From Sarocladium kiliense (taxonomy: Eukaryota; Ascomycota; Sordariomycetes; Hypocreales; Sarocladiaceae): a stretch of 64,000 nt of DNA. Every line of letters starts with the position of its first letter. Position 1 is the first letter of the stretch. The stretch is from assembly GCA_030734395.1 (NCBI GenBank), contig JAUZTG010000019.1:62001-126000 (forward strand), given 5' to 3'. This document shows, in pieces, positions 22,255 through 32,393 of the stretch. The position numbers and the translations under genes are program-made. The notes below the pieces were generated by a model. That model searched no databases and was not told the DNA's origin. It saw only the letters and a program-made list of their open reading frames with translations.

Positions 22255-22815
22255 GAGGGAGGCAGGGGTTTTAGTGTATTTCCATGTTCTTGTTATCTAT
22301 ACCTACGCATAGCTTGCATTAAATCTCTCATTTTCTCTCCATCCTGACAATCCGGCGAAAAGTGACCCTGGCTCTGCTTCCTGCCATCTTACCAAGAATG
22401 GCTTTAAGTGGCACTGACGGATACCAGTACCATCGCATTTCTAATAGGTTTATAAGCTAGAATAGGGACCACAATAACTCTCGATACGTAGAAGCATCAA
22501 GAGCAGAAACAAAGCAGGATCGAGAGTAAAGAAGAAGCCAAAGAGGAACCGAGTACACAGCCTAATAAGAACAGGAGTTACCGAGATATCAAAGCGCAGG
22601 GTCTTGTTGATGACCTACCGCAAATGCATCGAAATCTACAGGCGATACCATTCGTCACCAGAAGATTATACCGTACGTGGGATGAAAGCTGAGAACGAGC
22701 GTGCAATTAAAGATTGACTGCGGACCTATGTGTAGTGTCTTGGTCCTCTTGACTTGTATCATCCGTACATTCCGATCCTCGCTATTTTAGCTTCCCGAAA
22801 CGTGATGATATCTGC
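22255..22815. other. Intergenic, no gene seen
   Basis: Between the convergent ends of the dioxygenase gene and the small Cys-rich peptide gene. Moderately AT-rich with no supported open frame; it should contain both polyadenylation regions. Confidence 0.5.
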
Positions 22816-23109
22816 TCAGCAGCACTGGGTAGCACACATAATAGCACAACCAATGCCATTGAAGTCTGAGATATCACGTACATCAGTCAACTTGCATCCT
22901 CAACAAGCAAAGATGTGCGTAATCTACATCTAGAGCATAGACGTACCGGCAATGCTGCAGCTCTCATAGCATTCGTCGCAACTGTCGTAGAGACAGCGCT
23001 TCTCGATGCCTCGGGCCTCAGCCGAAACATGCTGCTCGTTTCGTGTAGGGGCCGCCATAGCAATGGACGCGAGGCCGAAGAGTCCAAAGACGACGGTGGT
23101 GAACTGCAT
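22816..23109 (-). CDS. Small secreted 8-cysteine peptide precursor
   Basis: Two exons (23109-22947, 22865-22816) join in phase 1 across an 81 nt GTACGT..CAG intron to give 70 residues. Residues 1-19 are a clear signal peptide (MQFTTVVFGLFGLASIAMA), followed by a short propeptide ending at Lys37-Arg38, a Kex2-type site. The predicted mature peptide is only 32 residues, from C39 to the C-terminal C70, with cysteines at 39, 44, 47, 51, 61, 65, 69 and 70 (C-x4-C-x2-C-x3-C-x9-C-x3-C-x3-C-C). It has five acidic and no basic residues, unlike typical cationic defensins. A TATA-like TATAAAGA stands at 23242-23235. I do not recognise a named family. An effector, antimicrobial or structural wall peptide are all possible. 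The last 16 codons are found only by splicing. Confidence 0.75.
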
Positions 23110-23234
23110 CTTGGCAAGTGATTCTAGGAAAATGAAATATTTTTTTTAAGAGCTATGACTTTGATGCGCAAGTGCAGCTGGCTTGTTGTGGTTCTGATGA
23201 TAACATTCGAGCAAAGTCGAGGGTTCATGGCGGG

Positions 23235-23242
23235 TCTTTATA
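23235..23242 (-). promoter_or_regulatory. TATA box of the 8-cysteine peptide gene
   Basis: TATAAAGA on the minus strand, 126 bp before the start codon. It supports transcription of this short gene. Confidence 0.5.
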
Positions 23243-25632
23243 CACGAGCATCTTGGTTCGACTAATACCTCATCACCTCGGCTTCGCGGACGACCACTCA
23301 ATCTAAGAGCTCTAACGTCTGGCGACTTCCATATACATGGATGAAAATGCCTTCTGCTCAGGCATGACGTCCGTCAGGCTGGAGAACGAGGGGCGAAGGA
23401 TCGCGAACGGCTACTGTTGCATGCATCAAGCGATTTGGGAAGCAGACGGGTAGATCCAAAGGCTTCGGACCCGATTATGCTTCATCGTGGAAGGAGTTGA
23501 GCTCATCTCAGTGAGAACGAGAAGAGTCCAGAGGCTGCGAGGCCTTTGTAAGTTTATGTATCGAGGTGCAGTTAATTTAAGCTCATGCAGGTAGGATTCT
23601 GCCGAAAGTTATGTGCGGTGCCCCGCGTCTCTTCGGTCCCGACTGACAGCCGAAAGGCTCTCAATGGCAACGAGCCACTGCGCCTTGGCAGAGACCATAG
23701 GCAGCAACTTTCCGAAAGCAGTTGAGGATGGAACCTCATGGGAACGCCAGGGTAGGATCCCTGAGCTTTGCCTCTCTAGTACGGCGGGACGTCCGTAGAA
23801 GCTCGTGATGTGTAAGTAAAACGCGGGGCAGGCGTCTAATCTCTATGTCATTCGCTTGCGTTCAATGCCAAGGGACCTTCCTCATCGGGCATTGTGAATG
23901 TCTTATAACGCGGCTCCTTGAGAATTCGCCTTGCGATGAGCCGAGAGCAGATGTGTACGGATTGTCGCAGCTTCCAGTGATTGGGACGGCTGAGTCAGAA
24001 GGCGTCATTCCTATGAAAGATTCGGGGTTATGCTTCATGATACTTCCATGTACGCAATAAATCTGAATGCCGCGTCGCGAGGCGCATGTTCTATACGCGT
24101 AACACAGTTCCCGGGGGACGAGGGAAGATGATTACTCTCCCAGGCTTACGCAGAGTTTGAGGATCGTGTTCGAACAGGAGCAAAAGGAAGAGCTGGCTAC
24201 TATCGCAGAGCTGCCTGAAAGCCCCAGGGTAGTGGCGACATGATATTGAGGGGCAATGTGGTCTCATCAGAGGAACCACCACTGATGACCACTGAGCTCC
24301 AAGCCTCTAGGACTTTATCCTTTGGGCATGATCCTCGCCGCTCATCCAACGACAATCTCTTCTCTGATTATGGTGCCCAAGGTCAAGCTACAGTCGAAAC
24401 TACCTGCCCGCTGCTAAAAGTTATCTGATGAGAGATCTCTGCTATAGCTCATATCATGATACGTCGAGTCTGTTTCTCAAAAGAAGATTGCGGATCGATG
24501 AATACTCTTCGAATGTATTTCTGTATAGAGTCGCAAGATTACAGACACAGCCATATGCTCAATTGTGATAGGACAAGGAGCCGACGTGTAGCATGCCTCC
24601 GCTGCAATCGCGTTCCCGGAGGTGGAAGAGGCAGGCAGTCGGTTGAATGGCTTCCTTCGTTGGGGGACACAGAGTTACATGGTATGAAAGCAATGGAGAT
24701 AGCCCAAATATAATGATTAGAATAGATCCATAATATTGCTCGAGTTATAATTCGATTGATGGTTATTAAGTCGTGCGACTGAAGTTCTCTCGCGGGTCTC
24801 ACTGTCGGGCTTCTGACAAGAGCACTAGCTGAAGTTTGTTAAGCATCTGTTGTTTTTGCAATTGTCAGAACCACCCAAGGCAGTTTGGCGAGGCAGTGCC
24901 AGATGCATATTGTTCAAGCCAGCATTTCTTACAGCAACCTTCAAAGTCAGCGTCTCCTTACTCCAGAAGAAGTCTGCTCTCTCCATGGCCGTCATCTCGA
25001 GCGGCACTGACCGACATTCAGGGTAAGTTCGCGACAACTGCAAGGCCCCCGGGAATGCAACGGCCACATGCCAAGCTCCGTCTAGAACTCCTTGGCCCGC
25101 ACCGCAGAATCCCGGCGCTCCACCACAAGACTCCCAAACGGGACAATCAAGTAAAGCCAACGTCACATGTCACGCCACTTTAACTGCACACGACCTGATT
25201 CTCTGTTCCAGGCAGGGGGCTTCCGCATGTTTCTATCGGGAGAAGAAGGGTTGGAGCCGGTGTCGCTGGGGGAGCCGAGAATGTGGTCATTGTTCTACTT
25301 AAAGGCCTGGAACGCCCGCCCGTGTAGGCAGTGCGGCTCGGTGATCTGTAAATAATCTTGCTTGAAGGGAAGAGGTAGGGACGGAGACTGTCAGTCGATC
25401 AATCGCCAATACACGTTCGTGGTCACGAATCTCGATCCTTCGCGCCTCACCTCTTCCCTCGCTTTGTCGGATCTGCGCTGTGTTTAGAGTATGTCACGCT
25501 GCCTTGCCTCCCTTTCGTGCGATCGCATTCCCCGTGTCACAAGCTGACATTCTCAGTCGTCGCAACCTCGCCAAGTACACGCTTCGCTATACCACTCTCC
25601 GACTCCCAACAGCCGCGATCACAACCGCCACA
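23243..25632. other. Intergenic, no supported gene
   Basis: A 2.4 kb stretch. A plus-strand frame around 24135-24428 reads QAYAEFEDRVRTGAKG and, after one stop, ILRGNVVSSEEPPLMTTEL; it may be a coding relic but has no start, domain or splice logic. Other frames at 24825-25183 overlap in both orientations and look accidental. Confidence 0.4.
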
Positions 25633-25863
25633 ATGTGGATGACTCGCTTGATCTCCCTGACCAACTTCTGCGTCGCCAGTTCTGCGCTCGGCTTCCAGGT
25701 CTTCGTCCTCTACCCCTGGCACGAGCAGTTGTCCGAAGACTTCGAAGGTTTGAAGAAAGAGCACCTTCGCGTTCTCGACGCCGTTGCAAAGATGGAGGTT
25801 GAGGTACGCAAAGAGAGAGGCACGTCGCTTCTTGAGCGTGTTGGTTGGACCAAGAAGGAATAG
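25633..25863 (+). CDS. Small single-span membrane protein with coiled-coil tail
   Basis: A 76-residue protein: a hydrophobic N-terminal half (about residues 5-27, LISLTNFCVASSALGFQVFV) followed by YPWHEQL and a charged helical tail (residues 35-65) rich in Glu, Lys and Leu with heptad-like spacing. It resembles small fungal inner-membrane or assembly-factor proteins of mitochondria in layout, but I cannot name a family. The ATG at 25633 has a good context (CCACA before ATG). An in-frame start at 25480 would add 51 residues rich in Arg, Ser and Thr that could be a targeting peptide; this is the main uncertainty. Confidence 0.65.
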   Translation: MWMTRLISLTNFCVASSALGFQVFVLYPWHEQLSEDFEGLKKEHLRVLDAVAKMEVEVRKERGTSLLERVGWTKKE

Positions 25864-26340
25864 ACATTCAGACTTTGACTTACGACGCTGGTTAGAGCTG
25901 ATACCCATAGATTTGCGCGTTTCGTACATACATCGAGGACTCATGGATTATGGCTTATGTGGTTAGACATGATTCGCTGCTTTACTTGTTATCTCAATTT
26001 TCAATTTAATGGGTATACACCAAATCGGTTTCGTTGGAGCGTATGCACCATTCGCCGAACATGCGACATGTTCCACCCGCCTTCTGGTGCGGAATGACGT
26101 ATAGATGGAGCGCGGTATACATTTCTTACTCAACATACTACTGAGTTGCGTATATGACTGCGACAGAGAACGATGGTCTGCTTGTCCCTTGCACCGAACC
26201 AGGCACTCGACTCAGCAAAGGGAACACTAGCCATTGCGAATACCCTCGACGACTCCGCATATCCTCAATTTTACCCAGCTCCATAAGCGCGACCAACTTA
26301 GCAGAGAAGTGTGCAACCGTCTACTGCAACAGTTGCGCGT
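25864..26340. other. Intergenic between convergent genes
   Basis: 3' flanks of the small membrane protein gene and of the cutinase gene. No supported gene. Confidence 0.5.
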
Positions 26341-27214
26341 TCATGAGGTGAACCCATTGACAATGAAGTCAACAGCCGGATCGATATACTCAGGACGGAT
26401 GTATGTTAGGTGGAAGAAGGTGCACTCGCCATCAGGATCGCAGGTCTGATTGAACATTTCAGCATCATGGTAGCAGGATGGGCCTCAGACTTGGGCTTGC
26501 AACATACCGGATCTCCGTCAGCACAGACCTGCCTTGTCTTCTCATCTAATCCAGCAGGGAACCTCGCACGCTCCGCCCCCAAGCGAAGTACACCATCACC
26601 AAACATAACCAAGGCCTTGATCTTCGGGTAAAGCGAGGTTGGAATGTCATCCGCAGCAGCATGCATCACAGCGGCTCCTTGGGAGTAGCCGACGAGAGCG
26701 AAGGTCTGGTCTGGGCAGAGAGAGGCCTGAGAGCGAAGCCGATTCACCACGTCACGGGCACCTCGGCGAACGCCAGTAATAATGGCTGCGCTGGCTGGAT
26801 ACTGTTTCCTCGTACACCAGAAATTAGCAATTCAGCCTCTAAGCGGAAAGCAAAACGAACGAACCTGCACAGGATACCCACGTGCCCCAGGCAGGGCAGC
26901 CGTCGTGTTGCTGACGACGGGGTCGCCTACAATGACACCAAACTTGCCGCCACCCGCCTCGAAATTGGGCTCGCTGGTGCCACGCGCTGAATAAATTTTC
27001 TTTCTTAGCAAAAGGTTTCCGCGACGGGAGGAAGGGCCGACTTACCAACGAGGATCTCATGGTCTGAACAACCTGGTGGGATATCTTGCGGCCGGATTGG
27101 AACAGGTTCGCCAATGCTGACACCCGTGTCGGGAATCTCAGGGCAGTCGGCTCCTTGTCCAGTGACCAGGGCTGCCGAAGCCAGAGATAGAGCAAGGATT
27201 TGGAAAGCCAGCAT
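26341..27214 (-). CDS. Secreted cutinase (carbohydrate esterase family 5)
   Basis: Four exons (27214-27046, 26986-26865, 26801-26508, 26445-26341) give 229 residues. Signal peptide about 1-19. The catalytic triad is S137 in GYSQG, D194 in CADGDP, and H207 in FFHLTY; the 13-residue Asp-His distance matches cutinases. Disulphide cysteines include C126, C190, C197 and C203. The last intron removes an in-frame readthrough that would lose the catalytic His, so the four-exon model is strongly preferred. Cutinases hydrolyse ester bonds of plant cutin and related polyesters outside the cell; acetylxylan esterase is the family alternative. A TATATTTAAG stretch lies about 90 bp upstream (near 27300). 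Confidence 0.93.
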
Positions 27215-28282
27215 TTCGGTATGATAGTTCAAAACTTGTTGTCGAGGTATCAACTACTGAGAGATCCCGCCAGTGCAAATACGCGAGATGCAAAGGTCTT
27301 AAATATAGTAGAAACCATAGCCTTTCTTACACTGTCTACCGGCTACGAGCCTCGGTGCCTCGGCCTTGACATGTAATTCAGCATCTTCGTAAATTTGTTG
27401 AATCTTTGAAGAAGAGAGAATTGATTGTCGTTGGTTCGCAAGCATTCACTAATTGGGTATGCCTCGGCATTAATATATGGCCAGAGCGTCGGCTGTAACA
27501 CTCGCCCAACCAAAGCGCGAGGTTCAAACGCGGGGAACATCCAAGTACCGAATGGGTACAACTAGTCCAGATTGATATAAATGACTTAGAATGACGTTTT
27601 CAAATGCTTCGAAACTGTCCCCCACGTACACTCTGGGTATACATATGTAACCTGTTGAAAGTATCTCAAGCCCGGGGTTACTCTTGAAAGGCCGTGCGCG
27701 GGGACGAACATCTACTTATAGCAAGTATACATGGATTTCGACTCAAGTAGCAAGTAGCATCGCATCTTAACTGGCCACTTGAAGCACGGTTACAATATCA
27801 ACTTAAGCAGCGCGCAGAACCAGAGCTACAAAGACAAGAGTTTCTTTTCCGAACAGACTCAGATCTCCAAGCAAGCCTAGAGGAACAATCCTCTTTACCA
27901 AGCGATGAATATCTTCATGATGAGAAATTTGGAGTCGTTGGCTGGCGTACATAATTTCCATGAGCGGAATGACAAGTCGCCAGCCACGTACAACAGCATA
28001 GAAGTGGCAATAGAGGCGATGACTGGGTGCAGACTCCTATCGGCTGCACAGCTACCCACACAATAAGGAAGCTTTGTTTGATCCGAGTTCTCGTATATCA
28101 GTTTTCCTTCCCGTGGCTTCCCTCCCTTGGCAGCAATATTTTACACGTTCCGCGGAACCCGGACTCGACTGTCGTTCCCTACACCGAACCAAAGACGCCA
28201 CCTCTCGACAAGGAGGGCGAAGGTTCGATCAGACGTAGTCGGAGGGGCGATGCATCGACTGCAACTGAGTGACTGATCTCGT
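27215..28282. other. Cutinase upstream region, AT-rich
   Basis: Promoter of the cutinase gene followed by AT-rich, stop-dense sequence. No gene supported. Confidence 0.5.
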
Positions 28283-28673
28283 TCATCGGGCGTCAGCGCC
28301 ACCTTCCAAGACTTGGAGGATCGCCTTGGCTGCATATGCCCCCGGCAATCTCTGATAGAGTAACACGGCCAGCACAACTCCTACAGCGAGGACGCATCCA
28401 AATAGGAAGCTGCTAGAGGCGGTAGTGGCGATTGAAGCCACCCCCCAACTGTATAGTGGCCTACTAACATGCGTGTATCAGAGATCCTCACTGCATCAGT
28501 GGAGACCAGGTCTGACATACGTACGTAAGAACGAGGAGTGCAATCCGACTTGCCACCATAATAGGGCTTCGTCCCAAGAAAGGAAACACTGAGTTCTTCT
28601 GATGAACCCAGATCTGGTGTCTCCATCCGCCGAGTGCAAGGAGCAGGGCACAAGCTCCAATACAGAATACCAG
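28283..28673 (-). pseudogene. C-terminal remnant of a multi-pass membrane protein
   Basis: The minus strand reads LVFCIGACALLLALGGW, QIWVHQKNSVFPFLGRSP and IALLVL up to a GTACGT donor at about 28524; after a TTAG acceptor near 28464 it continues as PLYSWGVASIATTASS and FLFGCVLAVGVVLAVLLY to a stop at 28283. This gives three hydrophobic helices and a short cytosolic tail. Upstream of LVFC the frame meets a TGA, while a neighbouring frame carries VAHASAIVQILTP, so either an intron has been missed or a frameshift broke the gene. No start codon or signal could be assigned and I do not recognise the family. Confidence 0.4.
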
Positions 28674-29130
28674 GAGTCAAAATCTGGACTATGGCCGAAG
28701 CATGGGCGACAAGTGTCATGGCGACGTCTCATATGTGAATGTCCATCGGCAACAACGAGCTGGGGTCGACGAAGACGGGATGTAGGTCACATGCAAACGC
28801 GGGGAGGAGGAGAGCCAAGAACGAGCGCGCCTCCTTGCGGCTTCGGGGTAGAAGGAGGCGTTATTCACATACATGAAGATAAGCCACTAGTAAGCCATTT
28901 CTGATCAGAGAAGGCATCAGTGTAGATCAATCATGAGCCGTGCGACTGTTGCCGCAAGGACAACACAGCGTTGCCGTTCTTGGTGAACACATCATCGCAA
29001 CATTGTGAACGGGTCCTCGCTTAGGTCTTGTCCTTGCTCACTTCTGTTAGAGGCAGGTTGGCATGCTGATCTATGCGATCCAAGAGTATGAGAGAGGCAC
29101 GTATAAGCGCCGATGGACCGAGGGGACGTC
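28674..29130. other. Intergenic, possible 5' part of the membrane remnant
   Basis: The minus strand carries further hydrophobic pieces (SFLALLLPAFACDLHP) in a frame with stops. The right part is upstream sequence of the secreted peptide gene. Confidence 0.35.
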
Positions 29131-29136
29131 TATAAG
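29131..29136 (+). promoter_or_regulatory. TATA-like box of the secreted peptide gene
   Basis: TATAAG 93 bp before the start codon, followed by a C/T-rich leader (CTCACTCTCATAG, TTCTCCTC). This is the arrangement of an actively transcribed fungal gene. Confidence 0.5.
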
Positions 29137-29223
29137 AAGGGTTTTCTTCCTCACCGTTTGTGCCTCCTGCCTTCTCACTCTCATAGGCACATCAACCAAT
29201 CCTTCTCCTCATTATTCATCAAA

Positions 29224-29680
29224 ATGAAGTTCTCCCTGGCTATCTCTGTCTTTCTTGCCGCCTTGGCTCGGGCCAGCAGTGTAAGACACAGCACCCCCAG
29301 CCACACCCCCGAAACATTGTACTGAAATGTCTACACAGGACGACGTCCAATCAGCTGCCCTCAAACTCGCCAGGGACGACCAAGGCATGTTCCACGTTGG
29401 CCGCGACGGCGTTCTGCGCAGCTTCGCTCGGGATCTCACGGTCATTGATGCTACCCACTTCGACCGAGGCCTCGAGACCGTCAGTGCCCGCGACATGCTC
29501 AACCCTTCCGAGGAGCTTGTTCAGGAAGTTCGTGATCTCCAGGAATATGCCGATAGCCAGATCGCCAAGCGTGGCAACCTGGAGAAGAGGTGCGGAGGCT
29601 ACTGTAGCCCGTCCAACTCGTGCTCGCTTCTGAATGAGCAGGCGTGCCAGCTCTGCATCAGCTCTCGCTGCGGTGGCTAG
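29224..29680 (+). CDS. Secreted Cys-rich peptide precursor with Kex2 sites
   Basis: Two exons (29224-29280, 29339-29680) give 132 residues. The intron falls right after the signal peptide (MKFSLAISVFLAALARAS). A long propeptide without cysteine (about 20-97) includes two Lys-Arg sites, at 96-97 and 102-103. The predicted mature peptide is the last 29 residues, with six cysteines at 104, 108, 114, 122, 125 and 130 (C-x3-C-x5-C-x7-C-x2-C-x4-C) and many Ser and Gly. All cysteines lie after the dibasic site, as expected for a peptide cut by Kex2 in the Golgi. The family is not recognised; a small effector or signalling peptide is plausible. Same design as the peptide at 22816, but a different cysteine pattern. 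Confidence 0.8.
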
Positions 29681-30527
29681 TTACGATGATTGCGGTATAG
29701 CGCTTTATCATGGTTTGGCTATTACAAGTGAGCCACAACAAATGAAGAAGCCCAACCTCGCAAATGCTGTTCATGGCCCTCCTCTTGTCGAGTTTGGTGC
29801 ACGTGACCTTCGAGACCAACCCCTGCCAAGAAACCGCCTCTATTTCCGGAACTGGTTGTGCATGTTGGTTCTGGTCAATGGATGATCTGCCGCCAGGATA
29901 AGTCTAACGGATATTATGATAGTGAGAAGCATGAATGGAAGCAGGTACCCGAATTAACCTACCTCCACCAGTCCGTTCTTAGGCCTCAAATGTTACCAAT
30001 GAGACGGGTCATCGAGGCTTACCATAGTGAGAGACATCAGCCCAGAATAGTGGAACTCGGTATACCATGCCCGAAAGAAAGAAAATATGGGTTGAAACGC
30101 GCTAGATCCACGACCCGGAAGAGAAGCAGCGGACAGCGAAAGAGTCCATGGACAGACGATTAGCGCATTAACGATGGGGATAGTCGGCTCTAAACAATGT
30201 CATTCTTGGCAATAGGCCGAATTGCCGTTGAAAGCGAGAACAAAGTCCTACTTGTGGGCCTTACGAGCGACTCCCATGTCATGATCAGCGTGTGTGAAGT
30301 CCGGAAATTAAGTACTGAGGTGCAAGCAAGGCTGCTAATATTAACCCCAGGCTCGCACTAGCTATTATCCATCCAAGCGAGTAATACGCGTGAATCCTTC
30401 CTAGGACTCTCCTTTTGTTTTCTTAAATAACTGTTGTCTTCCTTTTCAACATTGACATCCATCTTGGCAAAGAAACATTATCATCACGTTTGCAGCCGTC
30501 TCTGTCGCCAAACGCCATATTCTCACC
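29681..30527. other. Intergenic, one open frame of unclear status
   Basis: A plus-strand frame from 29858 to 30163 (101 codons) reads WKQVPELTYLHQSV and ends in a basic, Arg/Lys-rich tail. It lacks a good start context, domain or splice partner, and may be a relic. The final 70 bases before 30528 encode an in-frame hydrophobic stretch discussed under the next gene. Confidence 0.35.
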
Positions 30528-31364
30528 ATGGATGCCCAACCAAGCTCAACAGTGGCCTTGCCTTCAGCATGGGCAACACCTATGCTTGTCGCTGGCAACG
30601 GTCAACAAACCATAGTCTACGCCTCTTTCGTTTCAGCGACCGTCATCTCTTCTTCAACGCGCCAGGAAGTCTTCGAGATCAGCTGTGCTCCCTCACAATG
30701 CGACGGCACGGCTTTCCCTAAGCAGACCATCACCCAGGCATTCGAGGTGTATGTCTGCCCTAGCGACAACGGCTACTGCCCTGAGGAGGAAAGCGAGGAC
30801 AGCGATGCCGAACCAACAACCTACTTCGGATACCCGCTCGGTTACAGTGGACAGGCGACCGCCGACGGCACCACGACAGAATGGGGGCTCGCTCTTTCAG
30901 TTCTCAAGGACAACGAGAGGAGCTCTGGCGCAACGCAGGACGACACAATGACCTACATGGCGACGACCAAAGTCGGCAAGGATGTCAAGGCCTCGACAAG
31001 CACCGTCATGCCAATGAACGAAGAGAACGCCTGCATCGTCTACGACAACTATGCCTTCGTCTCGGTTACCGCTGGTGTAGAAGACATGCTGAAAGATTAC
31101 CCGTCGTACATCTTCCCCAACGAACTGGAAGCTGATGATTTTGTTCCGGCATTCGTAAGTCAGCGACAGATTTGCGCGAAGATGACCTCTGGCTCGCCGA
31201 AGGGAGCGAGCGAGACCGGCAGCAACGGCTCAGGACCTAAGGAAACGGGTTCGTCTGAGAACAGTGACGACAGCAACGACGATGACGATAATGCGTCTGG
31301 CAAGATGTCCTTGAGCTTTGCGATGATGGGCGCGCTACTTGCCGTCTCAGTCTTAATACCATAG
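30528..31364 (+). CDS. GPI-anchored-type surface protein lacking an ATG before its signal peptide
   Basis: From the first usable ATG the protein has 278 residues: a Ser/Thr/Val-rich N-terminal domain with cysteines (ISCAPSQC, VYVCPSDNGYCP), an acidic patch, a Ser/Gly/Asp-rich linker (about 225-255), and a hydrophobic C-terminus (LSFAMMGALLAVSVLIP) typical of a GPI-anchor signal. Such proteins need an N-terminal signal peptide, yet this ATG does not start one. In frame just upstream (30474-30527) codons spell NIIITFAAVSVAKRHILT, a good signal peptide core, but no ATG precedes it before the TGA at 30453. Either a start codon was lost, a small upstream exon was missed, or a non-AUG codon is used. 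Function unknown; similar GPI proteins are common in plant-associated ascomycetes. Confidence 0.65.
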   Translation: MDAQPSSTVALPSAWATPMLVAGNGQQTIVYASFVSATVISSSTRQEVFEISCAPSQCDGTAFPKQTITQAFEVYVCPSDNGYCPEEESEDSDAEPTTYFGYPLGYSGQATADGTTTEWGLALSVLKDNERSSGATQDDTMTYMATTKVGKDVKASTSTVMPMNEENACIVYDNYAFVSVTAGVEDMLKDYPSYIFPNELEADDFVPAFVSQRQICAKMTSGSPKGASETGSNGSGPKETGSSENSDDSNDDDDNASGKMSLSFAMMGALLAVSVLIP

Positions 31365-31820
31365 GAACATTGCTGTAATCTATCTCAATCTACTGGGTTG
31401 TCTTCAACTCTCCCTGAACCTAGTTCCTGCGCAACCCTCCTGAACACCTTTCTGGTCGCTATTCTAGGTGTTGTCCAGGCGTTGATGCCGAGTCCTAGTC
31501 ACTGTACGTCTCACATACCCGCAGCTCTTTCAACAGACGGCCGGCTCACAACTCAGCATTCCAACCGCTCTTGCAGGAAAGGGAACTCTTCAATTAGCAC
31601 CTAGTCACAGTATGACCAACGACTACTGCAGTCCATTTTCGCCTTGGCCGAAAAGACGCGGCTCCAAGTCTGGTCCCATCCAAACCTAATTGGATGCGTC
31701 AAGACTTGAGGCCAGCTGATCGACATCTTCTGCATCTCACTCCTGTCAGTATCCCTTCATCCTGCTTTTCCGTAGCCTACCGATGGCGTATGCTCTGTGG
31801 CGCTTTCCAGAAGATGTTCG
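31365..31820. other. Intergenic between convergent genes
   Basis: 3' flanks of the surface protein and thaumatin-like genes. No supported gene. Confidence 0.5.
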
Positions 31821-32393
31821 TCACGGAAAGTTGGTCTCGAATTTCTTCTTCGGCATACATAGATCCATCGTGACATCCCCCGTGTCGGCCGGGCACCATT
31901 TCGTCTTCGGATCATCTGGATGCTGGTAGCTGTCAAGGCATACTTCATCACGCTTGCATCGAATCTTGACACAAGTGCCGACTCCAGAGCCAGCACCTGA
32001 CGGAGTAACGCCAACTCTATCGTGCCTGAATGGGGTGCCGATGAGGCCTGGGCCTTCGCCATCGAGATCACTGATATTCCACCAGAGTCCCTCAGCCTCG
32101 TGCGTATACTCAAACTGCAAAATGCCATCTTTGCCCTGTTTGGAGATCTTGACACTGACTGCCTCGCCAGTCCAGCTGTGACGCCAGACAGACTTGCCGC
32201 CACCCTTCAGCTTCCAGGGCTTGTGGCCTTGCCAGAGGCATCCACCCTTGCCACGCTCGCACTCACTACCCTTAGAGGTTCTAATCGATACGTCCTTGTC
32301 GCAATAGTTGTTGATGATCAAGTCACTAAGTGCGCCATGGGCAAGGGCCACCACGGCGAAGACGGTGGGGAGGCCGATTTTGATGCGAACCAT
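31821..32393 (-). CDS. Secreted thaumatin/BYS1-like protein
   Basis: An intronless 190-residue protein with a signal peptide (about 1-20, MVRIKIGLPTVFAVVALAHG). The mature start LIINNYCDKDVSIRT resembles the first beta strands of thaumatin-like and fungal BYS1-type domains, and WRHSWTGEAVSVKISKQ and FEYTHEAEGLWWNIS fit the following strands. It has eight cysteines, several near the C-terminus (CVKIRCKRDEVCLDSYQ). Members are small extracellular or wall-bound proteins; some are stress- or host-induced. An in-frame ATG at 32528 would add 45 hydrophilic residues and bury the signal peptide, so 32393 is preferred. Confidence 0.75.
   Translation of the reverse strand: MVRIKIGLPTVFAVVALAHGALSDLIINNYCDKDVSIRTSKGSECERGKGGCLWQGHKPWKLKGGGKSVWRHSWTGEAVSVKISKQGKDGILQFEYTHEAEGLWWNISDLDGEGPGLIGTPFRHDRVGVTPSGAGSGVGTCVKIRCKRDEVCLDSYQHPDDPKTKWCPADTGDVTMDLCMPKKKFETNFP

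Noticed and set aside
26406..26508. Truncated cutinase lacking the catalytic histidine
   Set aside because: Readthrough of the last intron only; splicing at 26508/26445 restores D194 and H207 with normal spacing.
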